Assembly (NCBI GenBank): GCA_017643585.1 | Contig: JAEPND010000007.1 | Span: forward strand, 62,001-126,000 | DNA length: 64,000 nucleotides | Direction of reading: 5' to 3' | Source of the DNA: Maricaulis sp. | GTDB lineage: Bacteria > Pseudomonadota > Alphaproteobacteria > Caulobacterales > Maricaulaceae | In this document: positions 33,100 to 42,490 of the stretch, piece after piece | Position numbering within the stretch: position 1 is the first letter of the stretch | How the letters are laid out: each line of letters opens with the position of its first letter | Notes under the pieces: generated by a model | The model's input: the letters and a program-made list of their open reading frames with translations, nothing else | What the model was told of the DNA's origin: nothing | Databases searched by the model: none | Translations under genes and position numbers: made by a program

Positions 33100-33891
33100 C
33101 TAAGCCGCCTTCTTCCCCGCCGCAGCCGGTTGGGGCCGCGTGAACAGAAGTTCGCCATCCTTGGAGCCGTCCGGTTCAAAGCGATACCCGCCGACATCGA
33201 ACTTCACCAGATCAGCCGGATCAGTAACGCGGTTTTCGATGACCCAGCGGGCCATCATGCCGCGGGCTTTCTTGGCATAGACCATGAGGGCGCGCAGCTG
33301 ACCGTCCTTTTCTTCCTTGAAATTCGCGGTGATGACCCGCGCTTTCAGGGCCTTCCTGTCGACGGATTTGAAATACTCGTTCGAGGCCAGGTTGAGGATG
33401 ACGGGGTCCGCGTCTCCGTCCATGGCGGCATTGAGATCCTTGGCAATGGTCTGGCCCCAGAAATCATAGAGGCTCTCGCCACGCCGCGTGTGCAGCTTGC
33501 GGCCCATTTCCAGGCGATAGGGGTGGATGCCATCCAGCGGACGCAGCGTGCCATACATGCCGGAGAGAAGACGCAGGTGGTCCTGGGCCCATTCGAGGTC
33601 CTCGGCGGAGAGGCTGGCGGCATCGAGGCCGCGATAGACCTCGCCATTGAACGCGAATGCGGCCTGTTTCTCGCCGGGCTGTTCGGCGTCAAAAGCCTGG
33701 AAACGTTCACGGTTCAATTTGGCCAGATCATCATTGATCTTCATCATCGTCTTGATCTTGGAGATCGTCAGGCCGCGTGTGGTTTTCGACAGGATGCGCG
33801 TCTCGTCGATCAGCGAGGGCTGCGTCTTGGGCAGGTCGCGATCAACCGGATCGAAATTCATGTTCTTGGCGGGCGACAACAATACGAGCAT
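33100..33891 (-). CDS. yaaA: Peroxide stress protein YaaA
   Basis: 263 aa, usual length. Start MLVLLSPAKNMNF at 33891 after AAGGAGATTCGCTCG; an upstream extension lacks a ribosome site. Conserved FNGEVYRGLDA, LRLLSGMYGTLRPLDGIHPYRLEMG, NLASNEYFKSV and ARGMMARWVIENR. YaaA binds DNA and limits free iron during peroxide stress. The C-terminus is basic (PAAAGKKAA). Confidence 0.95.
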   Translation of the reverse strand: MLVLLSPAKNMNFDPVDRDLPKTQPSLIDETRILSKTTRGLTISKIKTMMKINDDLAKLNRERFQAFDAEQPGEKQAAFAFNGEVYRGLDAASLSAEDLEWAQDHLRLLSGMYGTLRPLDGIHPYRLEMGRKLHTRRGESLYDFWGQTIAKDLNAAMDGDADPVILNLASNEYFKSVDRKALKARVITANFKEEKDGQLRALMVYAKKARGMMARWVIENRVTDPADLVKFDVGGYRFEPDGSKDGELLFTRPQPAAAGKKAA

Positions 33892-34007
33892 CGAGCGAAT
33901 CTCCTTTGATCCAGAGATAAGCACAGGCAGTCCAATAGGAAAGGGGCGCGCTGGTGTGTGATGCTGCACACCGGCGCGCCCGCCTCACCCAGGTTTGGAG
34001 AACGGGC

Positions 34008-34496
34008 TTACCAGCGGCGTTCCAGGATGGAGGTGTCCACCCGGTTCCGGCGCGGCTGCTGGTAGGAGCTGAACAGCGATGTGAACGCCCGCACGTCGAG
34101 GGACTGGTCGCGGCAGATCATCTGTCCGCGGTCATTGTAGACGCGCAGGTCCACATTCAGACCATCCGGCCCGGCGGACCAGCGGCCGTCGCGGCGCGAA
34201 CTGTCTTCTTCTCGTGCGGTCAGGATGGTGCGCAGGAGGAGAGTCTCGCCCCAGGGATGCGGTGAAAACGTGCCGTCCGCCTCGATCAGTGTCTCGCGAC
34301 CCTCGCGAATGCGGATGGAATAGGATCCGGAGTGTTCGGTACGGGTTTTGGCGACCAGCTCGCCACTGCCATCGCGCTCATACCAGCGTACGGCGCAGTC
34401 CTCGCCGGGCTGCAGGGGCAGGCCGTAGGGTGCGCGTTGCGCATCGGCAGCAGCGGTAACGGCCAGGACAGCAAGGGCGGCAGTGAGGATTTTCAT
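34008..34496 (-). CDS. Hypothetical exported protein
   Basis: 162 aa. ATG at 34496 after GGAGCTTGACC. Signal peptide MKILTAALAVLAVTAAADA|Q. The mature protein has two Cys (GEDCAVRWYERD and MICRDQSLD) and is probably a beta-rich periplasmic domain. No family recognised. A promoter-proximal direct-repeat box at 34539-34555 resembles those before two other envelope-protein genes in this window. Confidence 0.78.
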   Translation of the reverse strand: MKILTAALAVLAVTAAADAQRAPYGLPLQPGEDCAVRWYERDGSGELVAKTRTEHSGSYSIRIREGRETLIEADGTFSPHPWGETLLLRTILTAREEDSSRRDGRWSAGPDGLNVDLRVYNDRGQMICRDQSLDVRAFTSLFSSYQQPRRNRVDTSILERRW

Positions 34497-34522
34497 GGTC
34501 AAGCTCCGTGGTTTCGGAACTG

Positions 34523-34557
34523 TTCTAGACCGGACCGGCTGAGCCAAGCCTGAGTGG
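34523..34557 (-). promoter_or_regulatory. Direct-repeat box and -10-like element before the exported protein gene
   Basis: On the minus strand CTCAG-GCTTGG-CTCAG (two half-sites 11 bases apart), then nine bases, then TCTAGA. The arrangement matches that upstream of 50699-51457 and 51621-53150 (TTCAT and CTCAT half-sites). It looks like an activator site overlapping the -35 position. Confidence 0.4.
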
Positions 34558-34584
34558 GGTGTTCATCTGGCGGACAGGGGCGCA

Positions 34585-35991
34585 TCAGCCCAGCAAGACC
34601 CGCGGGTTCATGATGCCTTTCGGGTCCAAGGCTGACTTGATTGCTCGCATCACCTTCACATCGACCGGTTTGCGGCTGGCCAGTTCTTCACGCTTGAGAA
34701 TGCCGATGCCATGTTCCGCCGAGATGGAGCCGTCGAATTCGGCAACCGTGTCATAGACGATACCGGAAATACCGGCGGCGTGGGCCATGAATTCCTCGGC
34801 CTGACCCGGGCTGGGGGAGGCGAAGTTGAAGTGGACATTGCCGTCGCCGACATGGCCGAAACAGAACACCACCGCGTCCGGATAGGCCTGCGTCACGCGT
34901 GCACTGCCGCGTTCGATGAACTCAGCCATACGGGACACCGGGATGGAGACATCATGCTTGACCGAGCGGCCATAGGCGCGTTCCGCTTCGGCAATGCTTT
35001 CGCGCAGGCGCCAGAAATCCCTGGCCTGGGTCTCGTTCTCGGCGATGGCGCCGTCCTTGATGAGGCCCTGTTCAAAGCCTTCACCCAGGGCTTCCTCCAG
35101 CGTTTCGCGGGCGCCGTCGGCGCGGCCGAAGCTGAGTTCGCACAGCACATACCAGGCCTGCTCGCTTTCCAGCGGGTCACGGGTGCCGGGCACGTGTTCC
35201 AGAACACGCTCCAGGGCAATGCGGGGCAGGATCTCGAAGGCGGTCACAGCATTGCCGGACAGGCGCTTGGCCAGGCCCAGGAACGTCACGGCGTCCCCGA
35301 CGCTGTCCATGCCGACGAAGGCCAGCTCGGTGCGGGCCGGGCGCGGGAAGAGTTTCAGCGTGGCCGCGGTGATAATACCGAGCGTGCCTTCGGCGCCGAT
35401 CAGCAATTGCTTGAGGTCATAGCCGGTATTGTCTTTGCGCAGACCGGTCAGACCGGACCAGATCGTGCCGTCGGGCAGCACCGCCTCAAGGCCCAGCACT
35501 AACTCCCTCGTCATGCCGTAACGCAGGACCTGCACCCCGCCGGCATTGGTCGAGATCAGACCGCCAATCATGGCCGAGCCCTGTGAGCCCAGCGCCAGCG
35601 GGAACAAGCGGTCGGCATCGGCGGCGATATTCTGCAGGTTTTCCAGCACGCAGCCGGCCTCGACGGTCATCGAGTCATTGCCGATATCCATCTCGCGGAC
35701 CCGGGTCATGCGCTTCAGCGAGATCAGCACTTCGCCTTGCGGCGTTGCGGCGCCACACAGCGAGGTATTGCCGCCCTGGGGGGTGATGGCGATGCCGGCT
35801 TCGGCGCAGATCCTGACGGCCGCCGAGACGTCTTCGGTTGAACCCGGCTTGAGCAGGATCGGGGTCGAGCCCTGATAACGGCCGCGCCAGTCCTCGACAT
35901 GCGGGGCCAGTTCGCTGGCGTCCTCGCTCCAGCCCTTTGGTCCGAGCGCGTCCTTGAGGGCCTGGCGGATTTCCTCGGTCAATTGCGTCAT
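34585..35991 (-). CDS. FAD-linked oxidase (D-2-hydroxyacid dehydrogenase type)
   Basis: 468 aa with an FAD_binding_4 domain (about 40-215, including ITPQGGNTSLCGAATP and GGLISTNAGGVQVLRYG) and an FAD-oxidase C domain with CFGHVGDGNVHFNF and SAEHGIGILKR. This layout is shared by D-2-hydroxyglutarate and D-lactate dehydrogenases (GlcD/DLD group); substrate not resolved. The start overlaps the tsaC stop, so the two are cotranslated. Confidence 0.92.
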   Translation of the reverse strand: MTQLTEEIRQALKDALGPKGWSEDASELAPHVEDWRGRYQGSTPILLKPGSTEDVSAAVRICAEAGIAITPQGGNTSLCGAATPQGEVLISLKRMTRVREMDIGNDSMTVEAGCVLENLQNIAADADRLFPLALGSQGSAMIGGLISTNAGGVQVLRYGMTRELVLGLEAVLPDGTIWSGLTGLRKDNTGYDLKQLLIGAEGTLGIITAATLKLFPRPARTELAFVGMDSVGDAVTFLGLAKRLSGNAVTAFEILPRIALERVLEHVPGTRDPLESEQAWYVLCELSFGRADGARETLEEALGEGFEQGLIKDGAIAENETQARDFWRLRESIAEAERAYGRSVKHDVSIPVSRMAEFIERGSARVTQAYPDAVVFCFGHVGDGNVHFNFASPSPGQAEEFMAHAAGISGIVYDTVAEFDGSISAEHGIGILKREELASRKPVDVKVMRAIKSALDPKGIMNPRVLLG

Positions 35992-36938
35992 CAGCTATCT
36001 CTCGGGGCTGCAGCACGTTGCAGCCGGTCATTGATGGCCTCGCCCAGGCCGGTTGCGGGAATGGGTGCGACGGCAATTGTCGCCGCGCCGCTGGTATCGA
36101 GCTGTCTCAGGGCCGCGAACAGGCCGGTGGCCGCCTCGGCCAGATCACCGGTTTCGGACAGGTTGAGATCGCCGGCAATCTCGCCGAAACCCAGCAGGAT
36201 CTCGTCATTGCGCGCCTCGGTCGCGTTCAGGCGGACCTTTGCGCCGGGCGCGTAATGGCTTTTCAGCATGCCGGGGCTGGCCGGTGTGGCGCTGTCCGCG
36301 ATCCGGGCCAGGGGACCGGTCAACGGTTCGATGGCGCCGCGATCAAGACCGCCGGGACGCAGCAGGCTGGCGGTCTCATCCTCGACCATGACCACGGTGG
36401 ATTCGACACCGACCGGGCAGGCACCGCCATCCAGGATGAGGTCGATCTTGTGCCCCAGCCCTTCAAACACGTGTTGAGCAGTCGTCGGGCTGACTGCGCC
36501 GGACGGATTGGCGCTGGGCGCGACCAGCGGCCGGTCGACGGCGCGGATCAGCGCCTGCGCAGCCGGGTGTGCCGGGGCGCGGATGGCGACACTGTCGAGA
36601 CCGGCATTGGCCAGGTCGCAGATCGGTGCCGTGGATTTTTTCGGCAGGACCAGCGTCAGCGGGCCGGGCCAGAAGGCCTGCATCAAGCCGCGCGCCAGTT
36701 CCGGTACATGCGCCAGCCGCGCCGCCATGGCCGCATCGGTGACATGGGCAATCAGCGGGTTAAAGCGCGGACGTCCCTTGGCCTCGTACAGACGAGCAAC
36801 GGCATCCGCGTCGGCGGCATTGGCGGCCAGGCCGTAAACCGTCTCGGTCGGGATGGCGACAAGTCCACCGCCGCGCAGAAGCTCTGCGGCGCGTTCAATG
36901 GCTTCGTCATGGCTGGCAGGGATGATCTCGGCACTCAT
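35991..36938 (-). CDS. tsaC: Threonylcarbamoyl-AMP synthase (Sua5/TsaC)
   Basis: 315 aa long form with YrdC domain (about 12-200) plus a C-terminal Sua5 domain. It makes threonylcarbamoyl-AMP for tRNA t6A37. Key segments: GGLVAIPTETVYGLAANA, YEAKGRPRFNPLIAHV (the KxR motif) and RAPAHPAAQALI then PSANPSGAVSPT. Last coupling overlap is with the FAD oxidase downstream; a functional link is not evident. Confidence 0.95.
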   Translation of the reverse strand: MSAEIIPASHDEAIERAAELLRGGGLVAIPTETVYGLAANAADADAVARLYEAKGRPRFNPLIAHVTDAAMAARLAHVPELARGLMQAFWPGPLTLVLPKKSTAPICDLANAGLDSVAIRAPAHPAAQALIRAVDRPLVAPSANPSGAVSPTTAQHVFEGLGHKIDLILDGGACPVGVESTVVMVEDETASLLRPGGLDRGAIEPLTGPLARIADSATPASPGMLKSHYAPGAKVRLNATEARNDEILLGFGEIAGDLNLSETGDLAEAATGLFAALRQLDTSGAATIAVAPIPATGLGEAINDRLQRAAAPRDS

Positions 36939-36976
36939 GCAGCACAGCTAGCGCCATGCTGCACTGCAACGCAAGC

Positions 36977-37519
36977 CTAGTTGGTGGCATCCGCCTCGAT
37001 ATGCAGCACAATTGTGACGTTCGCAGCGGTATCGCCCCATCCCGCAGCACCGACACCATAGTCGGCACGGGCAATTTCCAGCTCGGCATCGGCGACAGCG
37101 CGATTGCCATCGATGGTGAGGGTGAAGGGCAGGACAACCGCCTGGTCCGCGCCGCGAATGGTCAGCGTGCCGTGCGCTTCATAACCGGTGTCGGTCGCGC
37201 GGATATCTTCCGAGAGGAAACGCGCAGCGGCATGGCTTTGCGGTGCGAGACCCTCTTCACCCAACATGGAATCATCCAGCTGGCCATTGCCGGTCGAGCC
37301 GCTGGCGGTGCCGACGCGGGCCTCGATACGGGCATTGGCGAGATCGGACGGATCCAGCGTGATCGCCGCCTCGTAATCGGTAAACTCACCGTCGACGGAT
37401 CCGCCAAACGCCTCGGTAACAAAGCCGACGCGGCTGGCATCGGTGTCGATGGTCCAGTCCTGCGCTGCGGCCGGTGCTGCGAGAAGGGCGATGGAGAGGG
37501 GGAGGAGGCTGCGCAACAT
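36977..37519 (-). CDS. YceI-family periplasmic protein
   Basis: 180 aa. Signal peptide MLRSLLPLSIALLAAPAAA|QDW. Lipocalin-like YceI barrel starting WTIDTDASRVGFVTEAFGGSVDGEF. YceI proteins bind isoprenoid-like ligands. It is third in a minus-strand set YceI-cytochrome b561-YceI, seven bases after the cytochrome gene, an arrangement common for these families. Confidence 0.92.
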   Translation of the reverse strand: MLRSLLPLSIALLAAPAAAQDWTIDTDASRVGFVTEAFGGSVDGEFTDYEAAITLDPSDLANARIEARVGTASGSTGNGQLDDSMLGEEGLAPQSHAAARFLSEDIRATDTGYEAHGTLTIRGADQAVVLPFTLTIDGNRAVADAELEIARADYGVGAAGWGDTAANVTIVLHIEADATN

Positions 37520-37526
37520 TTTCGGT

Positions 37527-38102
37527 CTATCCTTTGAGGAAGGGGATCATGCGTCCCAACAGGTTGTCCCGGTTCAGGAACTGGTGTTTCAGCGCGGCTG
37601 CGGCGTGCAGGCCGACCAGGATCAGGATGACCCAGCCACCCGCCCCGTGCGCCGAGCCCATGGTGCCGGCAAAGGCTTCGGTCTGTGGCACCGGCAGGCG
37701 CGGCAGGGTCAGTTCCGGATTATTGAAGAGATAGGACGGAAAAGGCGAAGCGGAAGAGGCCATCCAGCCGCCGACCGGCATGCCAATCATGATCGCGTAG
37801 AAGACCATGTGCGTGCCGTGGGCGACCGTTTTCTCCCAGGGTTTCATTCCCTCGGGCAGGGCCGGGACCGGATGTGTGAACCGCCAGCCCAGCCGGATCA
37901 GGCTGAGCACCAGCACGATGATGCCGGTGGTCTTGTGCATGTTGTAAGCGGTCTGGACTTCGGTGAGCGAAGTGCCACCGCCGCTCTGGGCGTCTTCCAG
38001 CAGGCCTTCCATGTACCAGCCATAAAAGACCATGCCGATCAGCAGAACGGCGAGCAGCCAGTGCAGAATAATCGCTACAGCGGAATAACGGGCCTCAGTC
38101 AT
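37527..38102 (-). CDS. Cytochrome b561
   Basis: 191 aa, four helices. Haem ligands are probably the His residues in IILHWLLAVLL, YNMHKTTGIIV, HGTHMVFYAIM and GLHAAAALKHQF. It transfers electrons in the inner membrane, likely from quinol. Overlaps the upstream YceI gene by eight bases. Confidence 0.93.
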   Translation of the reverse strand: MTEARYSAVAIILHWLLAVLLIGMVFYGWYMEGLLEDAQSGGGTSLTEVQTAYNMHKTTGIIVLVLSLIRLGWRFTHPVPALPEGMKPWEKTVAHGTHMVFYAIMIGMPVGGWMASSASPFPSYLFNNPELTLPRLPVPQTEAFAGTMGSAHGAGGWVILILVGLHAAAALKHQFLNRDNLLGRMIPFLKG

Positions 38103-38703
38103 CGAGCGCTCCTGTCCTTAAAAATTCGGCTTCGATCTCAATAAGCACATCCGGGCCGACAATGGATTGTGGCAAATTGCCGATGCCGAACTGGGTGCGA
38201 TCGACCTGGAAGCGACCGCTGAAACCCAGCGCCCGACGCCCCTCCAGCGGATTGAGCACGCCGCCATGGAACACGATATCCATTACGGTCTCGACTTCCC
38301 GGCCATTCAGGAACAGCGTGCCGGTGGCCTGTCCGGAATTTTCGCCGGTCACGCTGATGGAGTGCGTTTCGAAACGGATCTGCGGATTGCTCTCGGCATT
38401 GAGCCAGGCATTGGCCAGATCTGCGTCAAAGTCCGGGTCACCTGTTGAAATACTGTCCGCATCCACGCTGGCGACAAGGCGAGCGGATTGCGGGTCTGCG
38501 GGATCAAAATCCAGGCTCGCATCCACTGTGTCGAAGCGGCCAACATACCAGGAGATGCCCATATGGCGGACGCGCCAGCTGACACTGGTGTGGCTGGGGT
38601 CGAGTTCCCAGCTACCTGCTGGCAGGCGCGCAGGCTCGGTGACGGGGGTAATGCAGGCGCTCAGAACCAGCGCGGCAAAAGGTATCAGATGACGTATACG
38701 CAT
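38095..38703 (-). CDS. YceI-family lipoprotein
   Basis: 202 aa. Lipobox LSAC in MRIRHLIPFAALVLSACITPV. YceI barrel begins SWELDPSHTSVSWRVRHMGISWYVGRFDTV. First gene of the YceI-b561-YceI operon. It differs from the second YceI copy in being lipid-anchored and in having the classical DPSHTSVSWRVRHMG start. Confidence 0.92.
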   Translation of the reverse strand: MRIRHLIPFAALVLSACITPVTEPARLPAGSWELDPSHTSVSWRVRHMGISWYVGRFDTVDASLDFDPADPQSARLVASVDADSISTGDPDFDADLANAWLNAESNPQIRFETHSISVTGENSGQATGTLFLNGREVETVMDIVFHGGVLNPLEGRRALGFSGRFQVDRTQFGIGNLPQSIVGPDVLIEIEAEFLRTGALDD

Positions 38704-38830
38704 GGCCCCAATCTATTCCCACACCTGCAGAATGTAACCGCTCTTGCCGTGAAAGCTGAGAAAATCACCTTTTCCAGTCTCGCAAGTTTCGTTTTGCGCG
38801 TTATGTTCGGGCCGCTGGTTGGAGGACTTC

Positions 38831-40591
38831 ATGACATATCAGGCACCCGTCGATGAGTTGCGTTTCACGCTCGAGGAAGTGGCTGCGGTAGGCGCAGTCA
38901 AATCCGGTGGCGCGTTTGCCGAGTTTTCCGAGGATCTCACCTTTGCGATCCTGGAAGAAGCCGCAAAACTGGCGGGGGGCGTGCTGGCTCCGCTCAATCG
39001 CACGGGCGATTTGCAGGGCTGTACGCTCAAGGATGGCGTCGTCACGACCCCTGAAGGCTTCAAGGACGCATACGCCCAGTTTGTCGAAGGTGGCTGGCAG
39101 GGGCTTCAATTCCCGGCTGAAGTGGGCGGCATGGGATTGCCGCGCGCGCTGGGTGTGGCCGTACTGGAAATGATCCAGTCCGCCAACATGGCCTTTGGTT
39201 TGGGGCCGATGCTGACCTACGGCGCGATCGAGGCGCTGCTGGCGCACGGCACCCAGGAGCAGCGCGACCAGTACTTGCCCAAATTGCTGACCGGCGAGTG
39301 GACTGCAACGATGAACCTGACCGAGCCGCAAGCCGGATCGGATGTCGGCGCGCTGCGCACCAAGGCCGAACCCAATCCTGACGGGTCGTGGTCCATCTCC
39401 GGGCAGAAAATCTACATCACCTGGGGCGAGCACGACTGCACGGACAATATCATTCACCTGGTGCTGGCCCGCACGCCGGGATCGCCGGAAGGCACCAAGG
39501 GCATCTCGCTCTTCATAGTGCCGAAATTCCTGGACGACGGGACGCGCAATGCCGCGACCGCGATCGGGCTGGAGCACAAGCTGGGCATTCACGGCTCGCC
39601 GACCTGCACAATGGACTATGCCGGCGCCAAGGGCTGGCTGATCGGTGGCGAGAATGCCGGCATGCGCTGCATGTTCACGATGATGAATTCTGCCCGCCTC
39701 AATGTCGGTGTCCAGGGCGTGGGCATTGCCGAGCGCGCCTATCAACAGGCGCTGGCCTATGCCAAGGATCGCAAACAGGGCAAGGCCATCGAGGCCGATG
39801 GCCCCGGTCCGCACGCCATCATCGAACATCCCGATATCCAGCGCACGCTCGCCATGATGCGGGCCAAGATCGCGGCGTCCCGCGCCATTTGCATCGCCAC
39901 GGCGGTCGCCGCTGACCTGGCCGAACACGCCGAGGATGAGGAAGAGCGCGCCGCGGCCAAGCGCCGTGAAGAGCTGCTGACGCCGGTCGCCAAGGCCTGG
40001 TCGACCGATATCGGTGTCGAGGTTGCCTCCATGGGAATCCAGATCCATGGCGGCATGGGCTTTATCGAGGAAACCGGTGCCGCCCAGCATCTGCGCGATG
40101 CGCGCATCGCCCCGATCTATGAGGGTACCAATGCCATCCAGGCGCTCGACCTGGCCGGACGCAAGCTCTCGATGGCGGGAGGCGCGGCGTTCGAGGAGCT
40201 CTACGCCGATATCGAACAGACGATCGAGTCCTGCTCGACCTCGTCCCACCCCGACCTGCCGCCACTCGCCGAGCGTCTGGAAGATGGCCTGGACGCGCTC
40301 AAGGAAGCAGCCGCCTGGCTCAACACGTCCGATCCGGCTGACCGCCTGTCCGGTGCAACGCCCTTCCTGACCCTGGCGGGTGAGGTGATCGGTGGCTGGA
40401 TGCTGTGTGTCGCAGCTGTTGCCGTACGTCGTCGCCAGAAAGAGAATATCGGTGACCCGAAATTCGCTGCCGAACGCATCGCCCTGGCCAATTTCTACGC
40501 CGAGGCCGTGCTGGCGCTGTCGCCGTCACGCGTCGACGACATCACGATTGGCTATGACATGATTTCGGAACTGGGTTTCGAGGCGGGCTGA
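38831..40591 (+). CDS. Acyl-CoA dehydrogenase (long form)
   Basis: 586 aa FAD enzyme with the extra C-terminal domain seen in long acyl-CoA dehydrogenases. ATG at 38831 is preceded by TTGGAGGACTTC. FAD/substrate blocks: MNLTEPQAGSDVGALRTKA, ISGQKIYITWGEHD, GVGIAERAYQQALAYAKDRKQGK and QIHGGMGFIEETGAAQHLRDARIAPIYEGT is present in pieces around 400-430. It oxidises an acyl-CoA in fatty-acid breakdown; chain length unknown. Confidence 0.94.
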   Translation: MTYQAPVDELRFTLEEVAAVGAVKSGGAFAEFSEDLTFAILEEAAKLAGGVLAPLNRTGDLQGCTLKDGVVTTPEGFKDAYAQFVEGGWQGLQFPAEVGGMGLPRALGVAVLEMIQSANMAFGLGPMLTYGAIEALLAHGTQEQRDQYLPKLLTGEWTATMNLTEPQAGSDVGALRTKAEPNPDGSWSISGQKIYITWGEHDCTDNIIHLVLARTPGSPEGTKGISLFIVPKFLDDGTRNAATAIGLEHKLGIHGSPTCTMDYAGAKGWLIGGENAGMRCMFTMMNSARLNVGVQGVGIAERAYQQALAYAKDRKQGKAIEADGPGPHAIIEHPDIQRTLAMMRAKIAASRAICIATAVAADLAEHAEDEEERAAAKRREELLTPVAKAWSTDIGVEVASMGIQIHGGMGFIEETGAAQHLRDARIAPIYEGTNAIQALDLAGRKLSMAGGAAFEELYADIEQTIESCSTSSHPDLPPLAERLEDGLDALKEAAAWLNTSDPADRLSGATPFLTLAGEVIGGWMLCVAAVAVRRRQKENIGDPKFAAERIALANFYAEAVLALSPSRVDDITIGYDMISELGFEAG

Positions 40592-40966
40592 TCAGACCCA
40601 CATCGTGGAGGCATTGCCGACGCCGCGGCCGTCCAGCAGGCGGATGAAGCCGACGACATTGCGGATCAGCACCCACAGCCAGATCGCGGCATACCCCAGA
40701 AAGCCGATGGGCATCAGGATAAAGGTGAAGATCATCACGGTAGAGAGGACCAGCGCCGCCCAGAAGGTGCGGATCTGGAATTCGTAGTGGGAGTGCAGCC
40801 AGTTTGGCGCCTGGTCTCTGCGGGCATAGCCGATGATGACGGCGATGATCGATGAGACGCCGATGATATTGCCCAGCAGCATGAGCACATAACCCAGCCC
40901 GGCAAATAGCTTGTCGTCGCGGTCTGCGGCCTTGTTGGACGGGGCTTCGTATATCGTGTCGCTCAT
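40592..40966 (-). CDS. DUF4870-like small membrane protein
   Basis: 124 aa. ATG at 40966 after AAGGAGATCTTG. Three hydrophobic segments with the typical DUF4870/Tic20-like RRDQAPNWLHSHYEFQIRTFW between the first and second. Convergent with the acyl-CoA dehydrogenase, stop to stop. Function unknown. Confidence 0.82.
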   Translation of the reverse strand: MSDTIYEAPSNKAADRDDKLFAGLGYVLMLLGNIIGVSSIIAVIIGYARRDQAPNWLHSHYEFQIRTFWAALVLSTVMIFTFILMPIGFLGYAAIWLWVLIRNVVGFIRLLDGRGVGNASTMWV

Positions 40967-41163
40967 CAAGATCTCCTTTAGTCTGACTGTAAGCCGCCGC
41001 ATTGGGAAGGGCAGAGGGAATGCGTTCCTGCGCGTCCCGTGCGACACTGCTGCCACGTTGCGGCAAAATTTGGTCGTGTGAGTGCTCAAGGGGTTTCATG
41101 CCAGAGGGTTTCGATCTACCCATGGCGCTGGGGAGCCCTTGTGGGCCAAAGGGAGATCGGCGC

Positions 41164-41394
41164 GTGCGCCTGGACTGGATCAAGACGAACCGGAATCTGC
41201 TGCAGTTTGGGACAGGCCTTGCGGGCCTGCTCATTCTCATCCTGCTGCACCTGTTGTTCGGGATCAGCGTCGGCTGGCCCTGGGCCGTGATCGTGTTGAT
41301 TTTTCCGGCCTTGATCGCGCTATCCCTGGCAGAACAATATCTCGCGGCCGAGCGGCTGTATGAGCAGGACATTACCGAGGAGAGCGCACAATGA
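41164..41394 (+). CDS. Small two-helix membrane protein, GTG start
   Basis: 76 aa. GTG at 41164 (RLDWIKTNRNLLQFG) has GGGAGA nearby; upstream ATGs at 41098 and 41122 give unlikely N-termini. Two adjacent hydrophobic segments (about 14-32 and 36-54), then an acidic tail. Its stop overlaps the start of the YbjQ gene (ATGA), so it opens the coupled set that includes both signal peptidases. Confidence 0.68.
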   Translation: MRLDWIKTNRNLLQFGTGLAGLLILILLHLLFGISVGWPWAVIVLIFPALIALSLAEQYLAAERLYEQDITEESAQ

Positions 41395-41705
41395 TCGTCA
41401 CCATGTCGGATCAGGTTCCAGGGCACGAAATCGACAGCGTTATCGGATTGGCGCGCGGCAATGTTGTCCGCGCACGCTTCTTCGGCCGGGATTTCATCGC
41501 CGGCCTGCGCAATCTCGTAGGTGGTGAGGTGCCCGAATACACCAAGCTGCTGGCCGAGAGTCGTGAACAGGCCATGGACCGCATGGTCCGCCACGCCGAG
41601 GAACTGGGCGCGGATGCGGTTATCACTTTCCGCCTGTCGACCGCGACTGTTATGGATGGGTCAGCAGAAATTCTCGCGTACGGAACGGCGGTAAAACTGA
41701 AATGA
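41391..41705 (+). CDS. YbjQ/UPF0145-family protein
   Basis: 104 aa. Typical family pattern: IDSVIGLARGNVVRARFFGRDF, SREQAMDRMVRHAEELGADAVITFRL and AEILAYGTAVKL. Forms pentamers in known members; role unclear, sometimes called heavy-metal-binding. Overlaps on both sides by ATGA, so it is tightly coupled to the first signal peptidase. Confidence 0.92.
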   Translation: MIVTMSDQVPGHEIDSVIGLARGNVVRARFFGRDFIAGLRNLVGGEVPEYTKLLAESREQAMDRMVRHAEELGADAVITFRLSTATVMDGSAEILAYGTAVKLK

Positions 41706-42487
41706 ATCCTCTCGTGCAGCGTTTGATGGACCGGGCTGCTGGCGAAGCGCTCGAAATCGTCCGCTTCTTTGGCGGTGTGATCGCCGTGTGGCTGGTTCTG
41801 GTCACCTTTATCTTTGCCGCTTTTCATATCCCGTCCGGCTCCATGAAGCCGAGCCTGGAAGTGGGCGATCGTGTGCTGGTGTCCAAATGGGCCTATGGCT
41901 ATTCGCGTCACTCCCTGCCGCTGGGTATTGGCTATCTTTTGCCGAGCAGCTGGAATGGTCGCATCGCCTGGGCCGATCCTCAGCGCGGTGACGTCGTCGT
42001 GTTTCGCGATGAACGCCAGCGCGACGGGCGTCCACGCAATCTGATCAAGCGCGTGATCGGCATTGCCGGTGATACAATCGAAGTCCGTGATGGCAGGCTC
42101 TACATCAACGGCGAAGCGGCGCCGCGCGTGCTTGAAGAGGTCCGGACCTTCCGCGACGGCCGCAATGGCCCGCTGCGCACTGTGACGGCCTATTCCCAGG
42201 TCCTGCCCGGCGATATCGAGTTCGACATCTATGAAGTCTCTGACAATCACCCGGCTCCGGGCTGGTCACCTGATGACTATGGCCCGGTGACGGTGCTGCC
42301 GGGTACGGTGTTTGTGATGGGCGATAACCGCGATGCGTCCAATGACAGCCGCGCGCCGGACGGCCCGGGTCTCGTCCCGCTGGCCAATGTTGTCGGTCGC
42401 GCCGAAACCGTGATGTTCACCATGGCGAGCTGTCGCCGTGAAGCGGATCTTTACTGTCCGACCGGCCGCGTCTGGAGAGGGCTCTAG
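41702..42487 (+). CDS. lepB: Signal peptidase I, copy 1
   Basis: 261 aa membrane protease that removes Sec/Tat signal peptides. One N-terminal helix (about 22-42), catalytic S47 in HIPSGSMKPSLEVGD and K116 in NLIKRVIG, then box GTVFVMGDNRDASNDSRAPDGPG. A C-terminal CRREADLYCPTG has two Cys. Start overlaps the YbjQ stop. Very similar to the copy immediately downstream. Confidence 0.95.
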   Translation: MNPLVQRLMDRAAGEALEIVRFFGGVIAVWLVLVTFIFAAFHIPSGSMKPSLEVGDRVLVSKWAYGYSRHSLPLGIGYLLPSSWNGRIAWADPQRGDVVVFRDERQRDGRPRNLIKRVIGIAGDTIEVRDGRLYINGEAAPRVLEEVRTFRDGRNGPLRTVTAYSQVLPGDIEFDIYEVSDNHPAPGWSPDDYGPVTVLPGTVFVMGDNRDASNDSRAPDGPGLVPLANVVGRAETVMFTMASCRREADLYCPTGRVWRGL

Positions 42488-42490
42488 GCC

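Noticed and set aside
38801..40249. 482-codon frame antisense to the acyl-CoA dehydrogenase (and similar long antisense frames at 24189-25736 and 61576-63147)
   Set aside because: High-G+C third-position shadows of well-identified genes; translated sequences show no family pattern.
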